NCBI GenBank assembly: GCA_964344725.1
Contig: CAYFOI010000001.1
Location: forward strand, 1 to 64,000
DNA from: CG2-30-44-17 sp964344725
Lineage (GTDB): Bacteria > Patescibacteriota > Gracilibacteria > UBA1369 > UBA12470
Length of the DNA stretch: 64,000 bases
Direction: 5' to 3'
A program made the translations under genes and the position numbers. Of the stretch, positions 35,301-43,593 are shown piece after piece (position 1 is the stretch's first letter; each line of letters begins with the position of its first letter). Below the pieces are notes generated by a model, which was given only the letters and a program-made list of their open reading frames with translations, was not told where the DNA came from and searched no databases.

Positions 35301-36249
35301 GCGTAAATGTATTAGAGACCAAAGCGTAGCCATTCATATCAAGGGTACCCGCATCTAGGTTCAATGTATCAGTAGTACCCATATCCAGATCTGAAGCCAT
35401 AGTAACGGTGCCAGTAGAATCAATAGTGATAGTTGAATCCCACTTATCAGTAGCACCTGTAAGGTCGAAAGACTGTGAACCACTGCCAGTGAATTTGAGA
35501 GGGGTAGTATTCCCAGAATCGTAAGTAGATAAAACAGTTACATCGTTTTGAGCTGCAATTGCAGTGCCGCCAGTTATCTTTCCGTTTTGGAAGGTAATAG
35601 AGCCTTCTATTATCATCGTATCCGATGAGCCAATGCCAACGGCTATTGTGTCTCCACCTTTATTAATTACAACATCATACAAAGCTTCTGAAGAGGCAAC
35701 ATTGAAATTCCCGTTAGAAGTCCCATCAAAAACAATTACTCCATCATTATGTCTGAAGTCTGCTCCTGAACCATAAGGTTGAAAATCATAAGCGAAATAT
35801 GTATTCCCAGAAGAAGCAGTAAAAACAGCAGGATTAGAACTGGTCATATAGAATCCTCCGTTGAAGTCAAGATCATCACTACTGCCTGTAAAAACCCCGT
35901 CTTCCTGAGAATAACTACTAACGCCAACTGTAAAGCTTCTAGCTTGTGTAATAGTCCCGGTATACCCAGAATTGATATCAACTCCTTTGACTTCACCAGA
36001 GAAACTAGCATCAATAGTAGCATCCTTTACAGATGTGTCGTTGAACTGCGCAATATCACTACTGCCAGGGCATGTATTGTCATAAGTAACATTGGAATTA
36101 TACCAGTTGTCACAATCCGACCAATCATTACTTGTTCCGCCGCCATCCCAAAGCATAGTTGTTGCGTTCGCACTAGCAATTCCAAAAAAGAAAACGCCAA
36201 AAAATATGGCGAAAATCAAGGCAGATTTATATACAAGCTTTCTTATCAT
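29339..36249 (-). CDS. Large SLH-anchored surface protein (repeat, LamG, FN3, SLH), contains assembly gap
   Basis: One gene of about 2300 codons interrupted by 100 N. Signal peptide at 36249 (IFAIFFGVFFFGIASANA). Then many ~70-residue strand-rich repeats (FTGSGSQSFDLTGAT.KWDSTVTIDSTGTVT...DMNGNDV, beta-helix-like), a LamG/concanavalin-like domain (about 32800-32130; LYWKLDDGTGS..DFRIYSKAL), and two tandem modules of an Asp-rich Ig-like unit plus fibronectin III (31650-30240). A Ser/Asp/Glu linker (30190-30000) and three SLH repeats at the C-terminus (GHWAEPYL; GVIHGYPDGTFHPNWTVNRAEAL; GIVSGYGDGYMRPERTI) follow. It is probably an S-layer or adhesive stalk protein bound to the cell wall. The two frames seen around the N run do not join because the gap length is arbitrary. 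Confidence 0.85.
34741..34840. other. Assembly gap (100 N) inside surface-protein repeats
   Basis: The sequence on either side of the gap is the same (34687-34740 and about 34889-34942, from GTGAATTTGAGAGTAGCGGC to AATAAAACAA). The assembler evidently could not resolve a near-identical repeat unit, and the true repeat number is unknown. Confidence 0.98.
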
Positions 36250-36344
36250 ATCGTATATGTTTTATTTTTATATTTGGTGTATAGTCCCAAAAATTATACA
36301 GGTTAAAGTTTGAAAAAAAAAGAAATTACTATTAATCTTGAAAC

Positions 36345-37415
36345 ATGATTTTACAAAAACTGGAATTAGAGAATTTTCGCAATATAAAAGAGCTAGCGCT
36401 CTCGTTTGACCCAAACAAAAAAGTCACAGCGATAATAGGCGAGAACGCACAGGGCAAAACAAATTTGCTTGAGAGTATATATTTTTTGGCAATTACCAGG
36501 TCTTTCAGGACAAAACGATTCACAGAAACAATTATGTGGGGCCGAGAACATGGGCGAATCAAAGGCCAAATCCACTCAGAAGATGAAGAGTGCGAACTCG
36601 AAATAGCGTTCACGTCACAAAAACGCAAAAAGTTCAAAAAAGAAAAAGTAACAGTAGAAAGCCGAAAATACCTACGGAATCTAAACGTTGTATTGTTCAT
36701 ACCAGAAGACATTCACATAGCGACTGGAGATCCAGAAACTAGACGCAGATATCTCAATCTCACAGCGATACAGGCTTTCCCGGGGTTTCTGGAGACGCTG
36801 GTGACTTATACACGTGCACTCAAAAATCGCAATGAACTCCTTAAGATAAACGCTCCACGAGATCAAATAGCGATTTGGGATGAAAAACTCGCAGAACTTG
36901 GGGTAGATATTTGGAACAAACGAAAACAATTACTAGATTTCTTCACAGAAAGACTGACGGGAAAATACAAAGAACTCGCAGGATCTAAGCAAGAGGTAGC
37001 AATCCAGTATAAAAGCCCCCCCCAATCCAAAGAGCAGTATCTAGAAGAGCTTGAATTGTCTTATCAAAAAGACATCACAAAACGCACAACACATTTCGGA
37101 CCTCATAGAGACAATTTTATCGTATCAATAGATGGCGAACCCATAAAAAAGTACGGTTCAAGGGGGGAGTGCAGAACGGCAGTTTTAGCACTCAAGCTGA
37201 TAGAACTAGAGTTCCTCAGAGAATTTACAGGAGAAAAACCAGTGCTATTGCTTGATGATGTCTTGTCTGAACTCGATCACGAAAGACAAGAACATCTCAT
37301 AAAAATAATACTAGAACACCAAACAATACTGACAACAACTTGTCGTGAGCATTTGAGAGGATTTGCGGATGAAATCAAAGTGCTAACGATGAAAGAAGGG
37401 AAAATCGAAAAATAA
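36345..37415 (+). CDS. recF: DNA replication/repair protein RecF
   Basis: A 356-residue SMC-like ATPase that loads RecA at gaps with RecOR. N-terminal LELENFRNI and Walker A GENAQGKTN (about 32-40). RSFRT motif near 55. FGPHRDNF near 253. Signature region YGSRGECRTAVLALKLIE near 270, and Walker B VLLLDDVLSELD near 305. Length is normal. It is not beside dnaA or dnaN here, unlike the usual origin-proximal position. It is divergent from the SLH surface gene; the 95-bp spacer is AT-rich and includes ACAGGTT (36298-36304). Confidence 0.95.
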   Translation: MILQKLELENFRNIKELALSFDPNKKVTAIIGENAQGKTNLLESIYFLAITRSFRTKRFTETIMWGREHGRIKGQIHSEDEECELEIAFTSQKRKKFKKEKVTVESRKYLRNLNVVLFIPEDIHIATGDPETRRRYLNLTAIQAFPGFLETLVTYTRALKNRNELLKINAPRDQIAIWDEKLAELGVDIWNKRKQLLDFFTERLTGKYKELAGSKQEVAIQYKSPPQSKEQYLEELELSYQKDITKRTTHFGPHRDNFIVSIDGEPIKKYGSRGECRTAVLALKLIELEFLREFTGEKPVLLLDDVLSELDHERQEHLIKIILEHQTILTTTCREHLRGFADEIKVLTMKEGKIEK

Positions 37416-37515
37416 TTCGACGTCATAAGAAAAGAAGCTTGTGCTAGCATGGTTTTTTAGGTTGGTTTTGGTCGACTGCACGATGACGCAGAAGCCCGCC
37501 TCACGTACCGACGTA

Positions 37516-37544
37516 TTGCCAGCCAGCACAAAAAATGGTATAAT
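37516..37544 (+). promoter_or_regulatory. Promoter of the PrsW-like protease gene
   Basis: TTGCCA (37516-37521) and a perfect TATAAT (37539-37544) spaced by 17 bp, 30 bp before ATG 37575. Confidence 0.7.
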
Positions 37545-37574
37545 TAACAGATCTAAATACGTCTAAATCAATCA

Positions 37575-38429
37575 ATGTTCGATACTCATTTCTCAAAAAT
37601 ATTAATCTGTATAATTCTTGCAGCAGTGCCTGCACTAGTGTGGTTGTATATTTTTCTTAAAAAAAGAAAAGAACCATTAGGAGCAGTTGTTCTCACTTTT
37701 GTAGCGGGCATGGTATCTGTTGCACCTATTATAGTTTACAAGTTGAGTTGGGAATATTTCCCAGAGCTTAATGTTTTTAATTATTTAGAAAAATTTGATC
37801 AAAATATACTCGGATTCACAGAATTAGGAATACTGCCGGTAAGCGTATTGCTCAATTTCCTGCTAGTTGGAATGATCGAGGAATACATGAAGCACATAGC
37901 GGTCAAAACGGTTGATGATAATAGATTCAAAGATATCGATGATTCGATGGAATACGCCATCGTAGCAGCACTTGGCTTCGCGTTCATAGAGAACATTATG
38001 TATTTCTTCTACATATGGCAGTACCAAGGGATCGATACTCTCTACTTGTCTTTTATCTTTAGATCTATATTCTCGACATTCGCACACGTCCTGTTCTCAG
38101 GGATTTACGGATACTATTACGGAATCGCTCACTTTGCAGAACCTATTTATAAAGAAGAGCTTAGAGAAAACAGGCATCCAATCATTAAGCTATTGCACAA
38201 GGTTGTTAATTTGAAATCTGAAACACTCTTCAAAGACGAAAAAATCACACAAGGTCTAACATATGCAATCGTTCTTCACGCGATATTCAATGTCGTACTG
38301 GAAATGAATCTAACATTCCTAATCGTCCCATACCTGATTCTGGGGTACATCGTACTAACTTATCTGTTCGCAAAAAAGAAAAACCACATCAAGTACGGGA
38401 AGGTTGTAGGAAGAATACACTCGAGGTAA
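37575..38429 (+). CDS. PrsW-family intramembrane metalloprotease
   Basis: A 284-residue polytopic membrane protein with the PrsW motifs in order: GMIEEYMKH (EExxK, about 100-107), GFAFIENIMYFF (FxxxEN, about 136-147), STFAHVLFSGIYGYYYG (His about 171) and HAIFNVVLE (H..FN, about 237-245). The Glu/His residues form the presumed metal centre. In B. subtilis PrsW cuts an anti-sigma factor; here no anti-sigma gene is adjacent. Seven to eight membrane helices are visible. It is convergent with uvrA and separated from it by a terminator. Confidence 0.85.
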   Translation: MFDTHFSKILICIILAAVPALVWLYIFLKKRKEPLGAVVLTFVAGMVSVAPIIVYKLSWEYFPELNVFNYLEKFDQNILGFTELGILPVSVLLNFLLVGMIEEYMKHIAVKTVDDNRFKDIDDSMEYAIVAALGFAFIENIMYFFYIWQYQGIDTLYLSFIFRSIFSTFAHVLFSGIYGYYYGIAHFAEPIYKEELRENRHPIIKLLHKVVNLKSETLFKDEKITQGLTYAIVLHAIFNVVLEMNLTFLIVPYLILGYIVLTYLFAKKKNHIKYGKVVGRIHSR

Positions 38430-38452
38430 GTTATAAAACCGAACCTAAGAAC

Positions 38453-38488
38453 AAAAAAGCAGACGCGGCATTGAGGCCGCGCCTGCTT
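38453..38488 (-). terminator. Intrinsic terminator of uvrA
   Basis: AAGCAGACGCGGC (38457-38469) pairs with GCCGCGCCTGCTT (38476-38488) with one A-C mismatch. On the minus strand the stem is followed by a TTTTTT run (38458-38453). It may also serve the convergent protease gene. Confidence 0.85.
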
Positions 38489-38492
38489 TCAC

Positions 38493-38518
38493 GCTACTCA
38501 CTACGTACTACCAACTAC
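38493..38518. repeat. TACTAC-type repeat, copy D
   Basis: CTACTCACTACGTACTACC followed by AACTACC. The uvrA stop codon TAG (38515-38517) lies within it. Confidence 0.7.
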
Positions 38519-41415
38519 CCACCAATCCCAATCTTTTTAAGCCATTTACCGGTATAAGATTTTTTGATTTCCGCCACTTCTTCAGGAGTACCTTGTGCGA
38601 TTATAAGACCACCTTTGTCGCCGCCTTCTGGCCCGAGGTCGACAATATGATCAACAGATTTAATTACGTCCAGATTATGCTCAATAGTAAGCACAGTATT
38701 GCCTTTTTCAACTAGCCGCTCTAGTACCTCAAGAAGCTTCTTAACATCATCAAAATGAAGACCCGTAGTAGGCTCATCAAGGACATATAAGGTCTTACCG
38801 GTAGAACGTTTACATAGCTCTGTTGCGAGCTTGATTCTCTGCGCTTCACCACCAGACAATGTGGTTGCAGACTGACCTAGGTGTATGTATCCAAGTCCAA
38901 CTTCTGACAGAGTTTGAAGTTTATTTTTTACAGCTGGAATCGCTTTGAAAAACTCAAGAGCTTCATCAACAGTCATATCAAGTACGTCAGCAATATTTTT
39001 ACCTCTATAAGTTATTTCGAGAGCCTCTGCATTGTATCTACGACCTTTACAAGTTTCACAAGGCACATAAACATCTGGCAAGAAGTGCATCTCAATTTTC
39101 TTAATACCATCACCCTGACAAGCCTCACAGCGACCACCTTTTACGTTAAAACTAAATCTCCCAGGTTTATATCCGCGCAATTTAGCATCCGGTGTAGATG
39201 CAAAAAGCTCACGTATATCTGTAAACACACCAGTGTAAGTTGCTGGATTAGAACGAGGAGTGCGACCAATAGGGGATTGATCTATATTTATTAACTTATC
39301 CAAATGCTCTATACCGCGAATTTCTTTATGAGCTCCTGCAAAAGCCTTAGATCTATTAACGATAGCAGAAACCTTCTTAACCAAAATCTCATTGATAAGC
39401 GTGGATTTACCAGAGCCAGAGACACCAGACACCCCTATAAAGGTACCAAGAGGCAACGAAACATCAACATCCTTTAAGTTATGTTCACAAGCGCCGATGA
39501 TCTCTAGCTTCTTGCCGTTGCCTTTGCGTCTTTTTTTAGGAGTTGAGATCTCTTTTTTACCAGACAAATACCCACCGGTAATAGACTTTTTGTCTTTCAA
39601 AATCTCATCTGGAGTCCCTGCAAAGACAACTTCTCCTCCATGCTTTCCGGCGCCAGGCCCAATATCGAGAATATAGTCTGCAGCAAGCATTGTGTCTATA
39701 TCATGCTCAACAACTATTACGGTATTGCCTAGATCGCGCAATGAATGCAGCGTCTTGATAAGCTTCTCGTTGTCATTCTGATGTAATCCGATTGAAGGCT
39801 CATCAAGAACATACAAAACACCAACCAGGTGAGAGCCAATTTGAGTAGCTAGTCTAATACGTTGCGCTTCACCACCTGAAAGAGTATTAGCGGCTCTGTT
39901 AAGCGTAAGGTATGAAATACCAACATTGTCCAAGAAACTCAGCCTACTCTCTACTTCTTTAGCGATAGGTTCTGCAATGATTTTTTCATTATCCGTAAGA
40001 TCCAAATCGTTGAAAAATTTACGTGCAGCTGAAATAGAAAACCCAGTAATATCTATAATTGATTTACCAGCAATGGTTATAGCTAACATCTCTGGTTTAA
40101 GCCTTTGGCCGCCACATTTCGGACATTTAAGCACTCTCATATAATCTTCTATCTTCTTGCGAACATAGTCTGAATCAGTTTCGATATAGCGCCTTTCCAA
40201 ATTAGGCAAAACACCTTCAAACTTGGTTTGATATTCTCCTTCAAACTTGCCCGAGCCATTCTCCGATCCCATCTGGACAGCGTATTTCTCTTCGCCTGTT
40301 CCGTATAAAACCTTATTCAAATCATCTTCGTCCATCTCTTCAATAGGGACATCTATTGAAAACCTATGTTTATGGGAGACCGCCTCAAGTATTCTGTTGT
40401 ACCAGGTTAAATGAGAGGTGGTAGCTGACCACGGCATAATAGCACCTTCGCTTATCGAAAGCTTTTTATTCGGTATGACGAGGTCTGGATCTACTTCTAG
40501 CTTGGTGCCAAGGCCATGACAAGCCTCGCAAGCTCCATGAGGACTATTAAACGAAAAATTACGTGGCTCTATCTCTGGCAAATTTACATTACAATCAGCA
40601 CATGCGAATCTCTCAGAAAAAATTTGCCTCTCGCTATTTTCGTAATCTTGGATAATCATAACCCCATCTCCATGCCTCAGAGCTGTTTCAATCGAATCAG
40701 CTAGCCTAGTTCTGTTTGGGTTAGGTACATCTATTTCCTGCCCTGATGAAAGTTTTTTCGTCTTTTTATCAAGATCTTTAACCACGAAGCGATCCACAAC
40801 AATCTCTATAGAATGCTTCTTTTTCTCATCTATCTTCGGTATCTCAAGTATGCTATACATCTCGCCGTCTACAACAATACGAACGAATCCCTCTTTTTTG
40901 ATATTCTCAATGATTTTTTCATGTCGACCTTTTCTATCCGTTACAACAGGTGCTAATAAAAGCACTCGTCTCCCTTCGTCCATTGCTGCTACATGTTCGA
41001 TAATCTGGCTAGCATTTTGTCTGGTAATGACTTTGCCACATTTTGGACAATGTGGGCGTCCGATTTTTGCAAAAAGCAACCTGAGGAAATCATAGATCTC
41101 AGTTACAGTTCCTACAGTCGAACGAGGATTCCGTGTAGCAGTCTTTTGATCTATAGAAATAGCAGGTGATAAACCCTCGATTGATTCTACTTCAGGCTTC
41201 TCCATAAGCTGCAAAAATTGACGAGCATATGTCGAAAGGCTCTCTACGTAACGCCTCTGGCCTTCTGCGTATATCGTGTCAAACGCCAAAGAAGATTTGC
41301 CCGAACCAGAAAGCCCTGTGATAACTGTCATTTTGTCCCTAGGAATGTCGACGTCGATATTCTTAAGATTATGAATTCGCGCCTTTTTGACCCTGATGTA
41401 GTCTTTTTTTGACAT
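38515..41415 (-). CDS. uvrA: Excinuclease ABC subunit A
   Basis: A 966-residue damage-recognition ATPase of nucleotide excision repair. Two ABC modules: Walker A GLSGSGKSS (about 34) and GVSGSGKST (about 660), signatures LSGGEAQRIRLA and LSGGEAQRIKLA, and Walker B VLDEPSIGLH and VLDEPTTGLHFDD. Zinc-finger cysteines appear at CPKC.. (about 117), CADCN..CEACHG (about 270-300), CPKCGG (about 435) and CEACQGDG..CETCKG (about 750-780). Full length. No uvrB or uvrC in the window, and no LexA-like operator at its promoter. Confidence 0.98.
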   Translation of the reverse strand: MSKKDYIRVKKARIHNLKNIDVDIPRDKMTVITGLSGSGKSSLAFDTIYAEGQRRYVESLSTYARQFLQLMEKPEVESIEGLSPAISIDQKTATRNPRSTVGTVTEIYDFLRLLFAKIGRPHCPKCGKVITRQNASQIIEHVAAMDEGRRVLLLAPVVTDRKGRHEKIIENIKKEGFVRIVVDGEMYSILEIPKIDEKKKHSIEIVVDRFVVKDLDKKTKKLSSGQEIDVPNPNRTRLADSIETALRHGDGVMIIQDYENSERQIFSERFACADCNVNLPEIEPRNFSFNSPHGACEACHGLGTKLEVDPDLVIPNKKLSISEGAIMPWSATTSHLTWYNRILEAVSHKHRFSIDVPIEEMDEDDLNKVLYGTGEEKYAVQMGSENGSGKFEGEYQTKFEGVLPNLERRYIETDSDYVRKKIEDYMRVLKCPKCGGQRLKPEMLAITIAGKSIIDITGFSISAARKFFNDLDLTDNEKIIAEPIAKEVESRLSFLDNVGISYLTLNRAANTLSGGEAQRIRLATQIGSHLVGVLYVLDEPSIGLHQNDNEKLIKTLHSLRDLGNTVIVVEHDIDTMLAADYILDIGPGAGKHGGEVVFAGTPDEILKDKKSITGGYLSGKKEISTPKKRRKGNGKKLEIIGACEHNLKDVDVSLPLGTFIGVSGVSGSGKSTLINEILVKKVSAIVNRSKAFAGAHKEIRGIEHLDKLINIDQSPIGRTPRSNPATYTGVFTDIRELFASTPDAKLRGYKPGRFSFNVKGGRCEACQGDGIKKIEMHFLPDVYVPCETCKGRRYNAEALEITYRGKNIADVLDMTVDEALEFFKAIPAVKNKLQTLSEVGLGYIHLGQSATTLSGGEAQRIKLATELCKRSTGKTLYVLDEPTTGLHFDDVKKLLEVLERLVEKGNTVLTIEHNLDVIKSVDHIVDLGPEGGDKGGLIIAQGTPEEVAEIKKSYTGKWLKKIGIGG

Positions 41416-41444
41416 AGATTGAAAAAGTTGTAATTAGCCTATGG

Positions 41445-41473
41445 ATGCTAACATGCCCTATTAGGTTTGGCAA
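41445..41473 (-). promoter_or_regulatory. uvrA promoter
   Basis: On the minus strand TTGCCA (41473-41468) and TAGCAT (41450-41445) are spaced by 17 bp, 30 bp before the uvrA start. Confidence 0.6.
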
Positions 41474-41501
41474 CATAATTTAAAAAGAGGAAGAGAGAAG
41501 A

Positions 41502-41754
41502 GTCCGAACGATTTAATAGGATTTAATAAGATTTAATAAAACTAAGTCATTTACGCAAAAACAGAATAAAATTTAAGAAAAATGCTTAAAACAAAATAAA
41601 AAAGAATAAAAGCAAGCAAAAACCTATAAAATACTACACAATTTTATAGAATATGATAAAATTAAGCACGAAAACAAAAACAAAAACAAAAACTTGTAAA
41701 ACTAGCTAAAAAAGAGTAAAATATAATAAAGTTAAATAAAGTTAAATCGAACAG
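41502..41754. repeat. A/T-rich iterated region upstream of the HTH gene
   Basis: A 250-bp stretch with almost no G/C. It contains three GATTTAATA units 10-11 bp apart (41510-41540), at least eight TAAAAY/TAAAGT words, and a hexamer run AAAAAC repeated about five times (41670-41696). No gene is seen in 41416-41754. Confidence 0.65.
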
Positions 41755-41925
41755 ATGGGGAACCGTCTCATGACAGCTGAACAAGTGGCCAAGGAACTGC
41801 AAGTCCATCATCTGACGGTACTCAAGTTCATTAAGCAAAAAAAGCTCAAAGCTATCAAGCTGGGCCGAGTATATCGAATAAGAGAAAAGGACTTAGATGC
41901 TTTCCTAGATAAGTACTACTACTAA
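41755..41925 (+). CDS. Excisionase-type (MerR-like) helix-turn-helix protein
   Basis: A 56-residue (ATG 41755) or 51-residue (ATG 41770, MTAEQVAKEL) DNA-binding protein. LTAEQVAKELQVHHLTVLKFIKQKKL is the helix-turn-helix, and KAIKLGRVYRIREKDLDAFL the wing of the HTH_17/excisionase family. Proteins of this size act as recombination directionality factors or small regulators; no integrase gene is near. The last three Tyr codons and the stop (TACTACTACTAA) belong to the intergenic repeat. The base composition is clearly richer in G/C than the iterated region before it. Confidence 0.8.
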   Translation: MGNRLMTAEQVAKELQVHHLTVLKFIKQKKLKAIKLGRVYRIREKDLDAFLDKYYY

Positions 41926-42056
41926 CTAGGAACTAATAGTTAATAACTAATAATTCGCGCGAACAGGCCGCACCGAAGGTGCACAGGCCCACAATAAAAA
42001 TAATCATTCCGCAAAGCGGAATACAAAAAAGCGCTCCAATACTACGTACTACCAAC
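41926..42056. repeat. Composite intergenic module: CTAGGAACT repeat, GNA hairpin copy 3, 7-bp hairpin, TACTAC repeat copy E
   Basis: In order: CTAGGAACTAATAGTTAATAAC (41926-41950 region), GCGCGAACAGGCC with GCACC-GAA-GGTGC (41970-41982) and ACAGGCC, a perfect ATTCCGC-AAA-GCGGAAT hairpin (42006-42022), and ACTACGTACTACC (42041-42053). All the repeat families of the window meet here in one gap. Confidence 0.7.
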
Positions 42057-42057
42057 T

Positions 42058-42240
42058 ATGTTATTAAATTGCCTCCACTGCGGAAAAGCTATATCGAACA
42101 GAAAAGACTTCTGTCCGTACTGCCGCCACGAAATTCCTGCTCACCTTCAAGAAATGAAACGCCAACCAGGCGGACTTAAAAAGGGGGCACTCAAAGAACA
42201 CTACAAAGGGACAATACTTTCGTTTTTAACTAGGAACTAG
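42058..42240 (+). CDS. Small zinc-ribbon protein, hypothetical
   Basis: A 60-residue protein with LNCLHCGKAISNRKDFCPYC, two CxxC pairs 12 residues apart, a classical zinc ribbon, followed by a basic stretch (EMKRQPGGLKKGALKEHYK). It may bind nucleic acid or ribosome parts; no specific family recognised. The ATG touches a TACTAC repeat, and the stop TAG is the start of a CTAGGAACT repeat (42229-42262), so the last residues may be repeat-derived. Confidence 0.6.
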   Translation: MLLNCLHCGKAISNRKDFCPYCRHEIPAHLQEMKRQPGGLKKGALKEHYKGTILSFLTRN

Positions 42241-42265
42241 GAATTTGAAGTTAAGAACTTAGAAT

Positions 42266-42287
42266 AAAATCCTTCATAAGGATTTTT
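42266..42287 (+). terminator. Intrinsic terminator
   Basis: AAAATCCTT (42266-42274) pairs with AAGGATTTT (42278-42286) around a CAT loop, ending in TTTTT. It terminates the HTH/zinc-ribbon unit. Confidence 0.75.
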
Positions 42288-42330
42288 GTTATGGCTAAGC
42301 TTATATTTGCACGCTTATTGTTTTATAAAC

Positions 42331-42417
42331 GATTAATTTGTTAGTTTTGAACGATCTTGAAATGTCTCGCCAGATAATGCGAGACTTTCACGGGAGTGAA
42401 AAACTAACAAATTAATC
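42331..42417. repeat. Branched inverted repeat at the 3' end of the giant-protein operon
   Basis: An 18-bp perfect inverted repeat, GATTAATTTGTTAGTTTT (42331-42348) with AAAACTAACAAATTAATC (42400-42417), encloses GTCTCGC/GCGAGAC (42364-42385) and TTTCAC/GTGAAA (42386-42401). The right arm includes the last codon and stop of the minus-strand gene. It looks like a multi-branched 3' RNA structure or a small mobile hairpin element. Confidence 0.75.
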
Positions 42418-43593
42418 ACTACATTGTTTATTCGAAATCTTCTTAGTCATCTTGGTAACATCCGGGATATAGGTCTTATAAGACCCTTCCAGGACGACTT
42501 CGAGATCCTGTAGCTTCATAACAAAACTATCTGCAATATCAGCACCACCTTCACCGTACAAAGTCGCATACTTAGCCATCAGCTCAGCTTCTAAATATTC
42601 ATTCTCATATTGATCAACAGCCGAAATATACTCGTCGTATAACGAAACAATAGTTCCATCATAAGCCTCCTCTTCCTCATCAGACGAAGCGTCTTCTTCG
42701 GAACTATCATCATTATTAAACAAATTACTCAAATTTTGAGGTACTTCAGCAACAAAAGAAGCGTTGAAACCCAAGTGCTTCTTAAAGAAGTTACCAACTT
42801 TGCTTCCAGCAGTATCCTTAACACCTAATCCAGCGTCTTCTTCGTCATCATCTTCGGCAGAAGTCGTGTCAGGATTTACACTATCAGAATCTTTCTTAAG
42901 TTCTGCAAACATCTCTGTAAGCTCATTCCACTTATCAGCAACTTCAGACCAACTAGCATAATCACAATCTATATATTTCAAAATATTATCCTCATACTGT
43001 TCTTTCCAACCTGTAAAATATTCCTCGAACTCGTCGTCTCCGAACCATCCTTTATCCTCAACATACCTTCCCTTCATATCTGTCTTAAGAGTCGAATCCA
43101 AATAAGCGGTTATAACAGAGTTAAGACTATCAATCTCCGAACTATTAAGTGCATCAACATCAAAGCCAACCGAATGTCTGACGAAATATAGTTCGGCTTT
43201 AGTAACCTTATACTCCTCTTTAAGGTCCTCAACATCTTCGTAATCACATGAATAAAAACTGTCTCGCAATTCGGCTTGTATAGCATCGAGCTCATCTTCA
43301 AGCTCAAATACATCATTAAGGAAACACATGTTTTTGGTGAAAACATCGACCCAATAAGGAGCAAAATTATCTAAATCAATTATAGTAGACAAAAACTTAG
43401 GAAGCTCCTGTGCACATGCCTTGGTTTTTTCCCAGTCAGCGCTGACGTTTTCTGCTATCTCATCAAGCTCTTCCGCAAGAGCGCCTTGGTCTTCATCTTC
43501 ATCGTCATCTGCAAACGCCAAAACATTAGGCATCATTAGACCTAGTAAGATCCCTAACAGTAAAACCAAAGCTGATATATATTTTTTCATCAT
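42412..43593 (-). CDS. Secreted acidic protein, unknown (giant-protein operon, last gene)
   Basis: A 393-residue protein with a signal peptide (ISALVLLLGILLGLMMPNVLAFA, cleavage near 29). The mature part is acidic and helical with Cys at KACAQEL, KNMCFLN, YSCDYED and YIDCDYA, and a Cys three residues from the end (NKQCSD). A Ser/Asp/Glu-rich low-complexity stretch is at about 240-310. No family recognised. Its start overlaps the stop of the preceding gene by 4 bp (ATGA). The stop codon lies inside a branched inverted repeat. Confidence 0.7.
   Translation of the reverse strand: MMKKYISALVLLLGILLGLMMPNVLAFADDDEDEDQGALAEELDEIAENVSADWEKTKACAQELPKFLSTIIDLDNFAPYWVDVFTKNMCFLNDVFELEDELDAIQAELRDSFYSCDYEDVEDLKEEYKVTKAELYFVRHSVGFDVDALNSSEIDSLNSVITAYLDSTLKTDMKGRYVEDKGWFGDDEFEEYFTGWKEQYEDNILKYIDCDYASWSEVADKWNELTEMFAELKKDSDSVNPDTTSAEDDDEEDAGLGVKDTAGSKVGNFFKKHLGFNASFVAEVPQNLSNLFNNDDSSEEDASSDEEEEAYDGTIVSLYDEYISAVDQYENEYLEAELMAKYATLYGEGGADIADSFVMKLQDLEVVLEGSYKTYIPDVTKMTKKISNKQCSD

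Noticed and set aside
34597..36249. A separate second surface-protein gene ending near the N run
   Set aside because: The signal peptide, repeats and C-terminal SLH domains are parts of one gene; the frame break is caused by the arbitrary length of the gap.
36250..36344. Replication origin beside recF
   Set aside because: No DnaA boxes (TTATNCACA) or dnaA/dnaN genes in the surroundings.
42331..42417. Integron attC site
   Set aside because: The arms lack the RYYYAAC/GTTRRRY core sites, the stem is perfect rather than bulged, and no integrase is seen.
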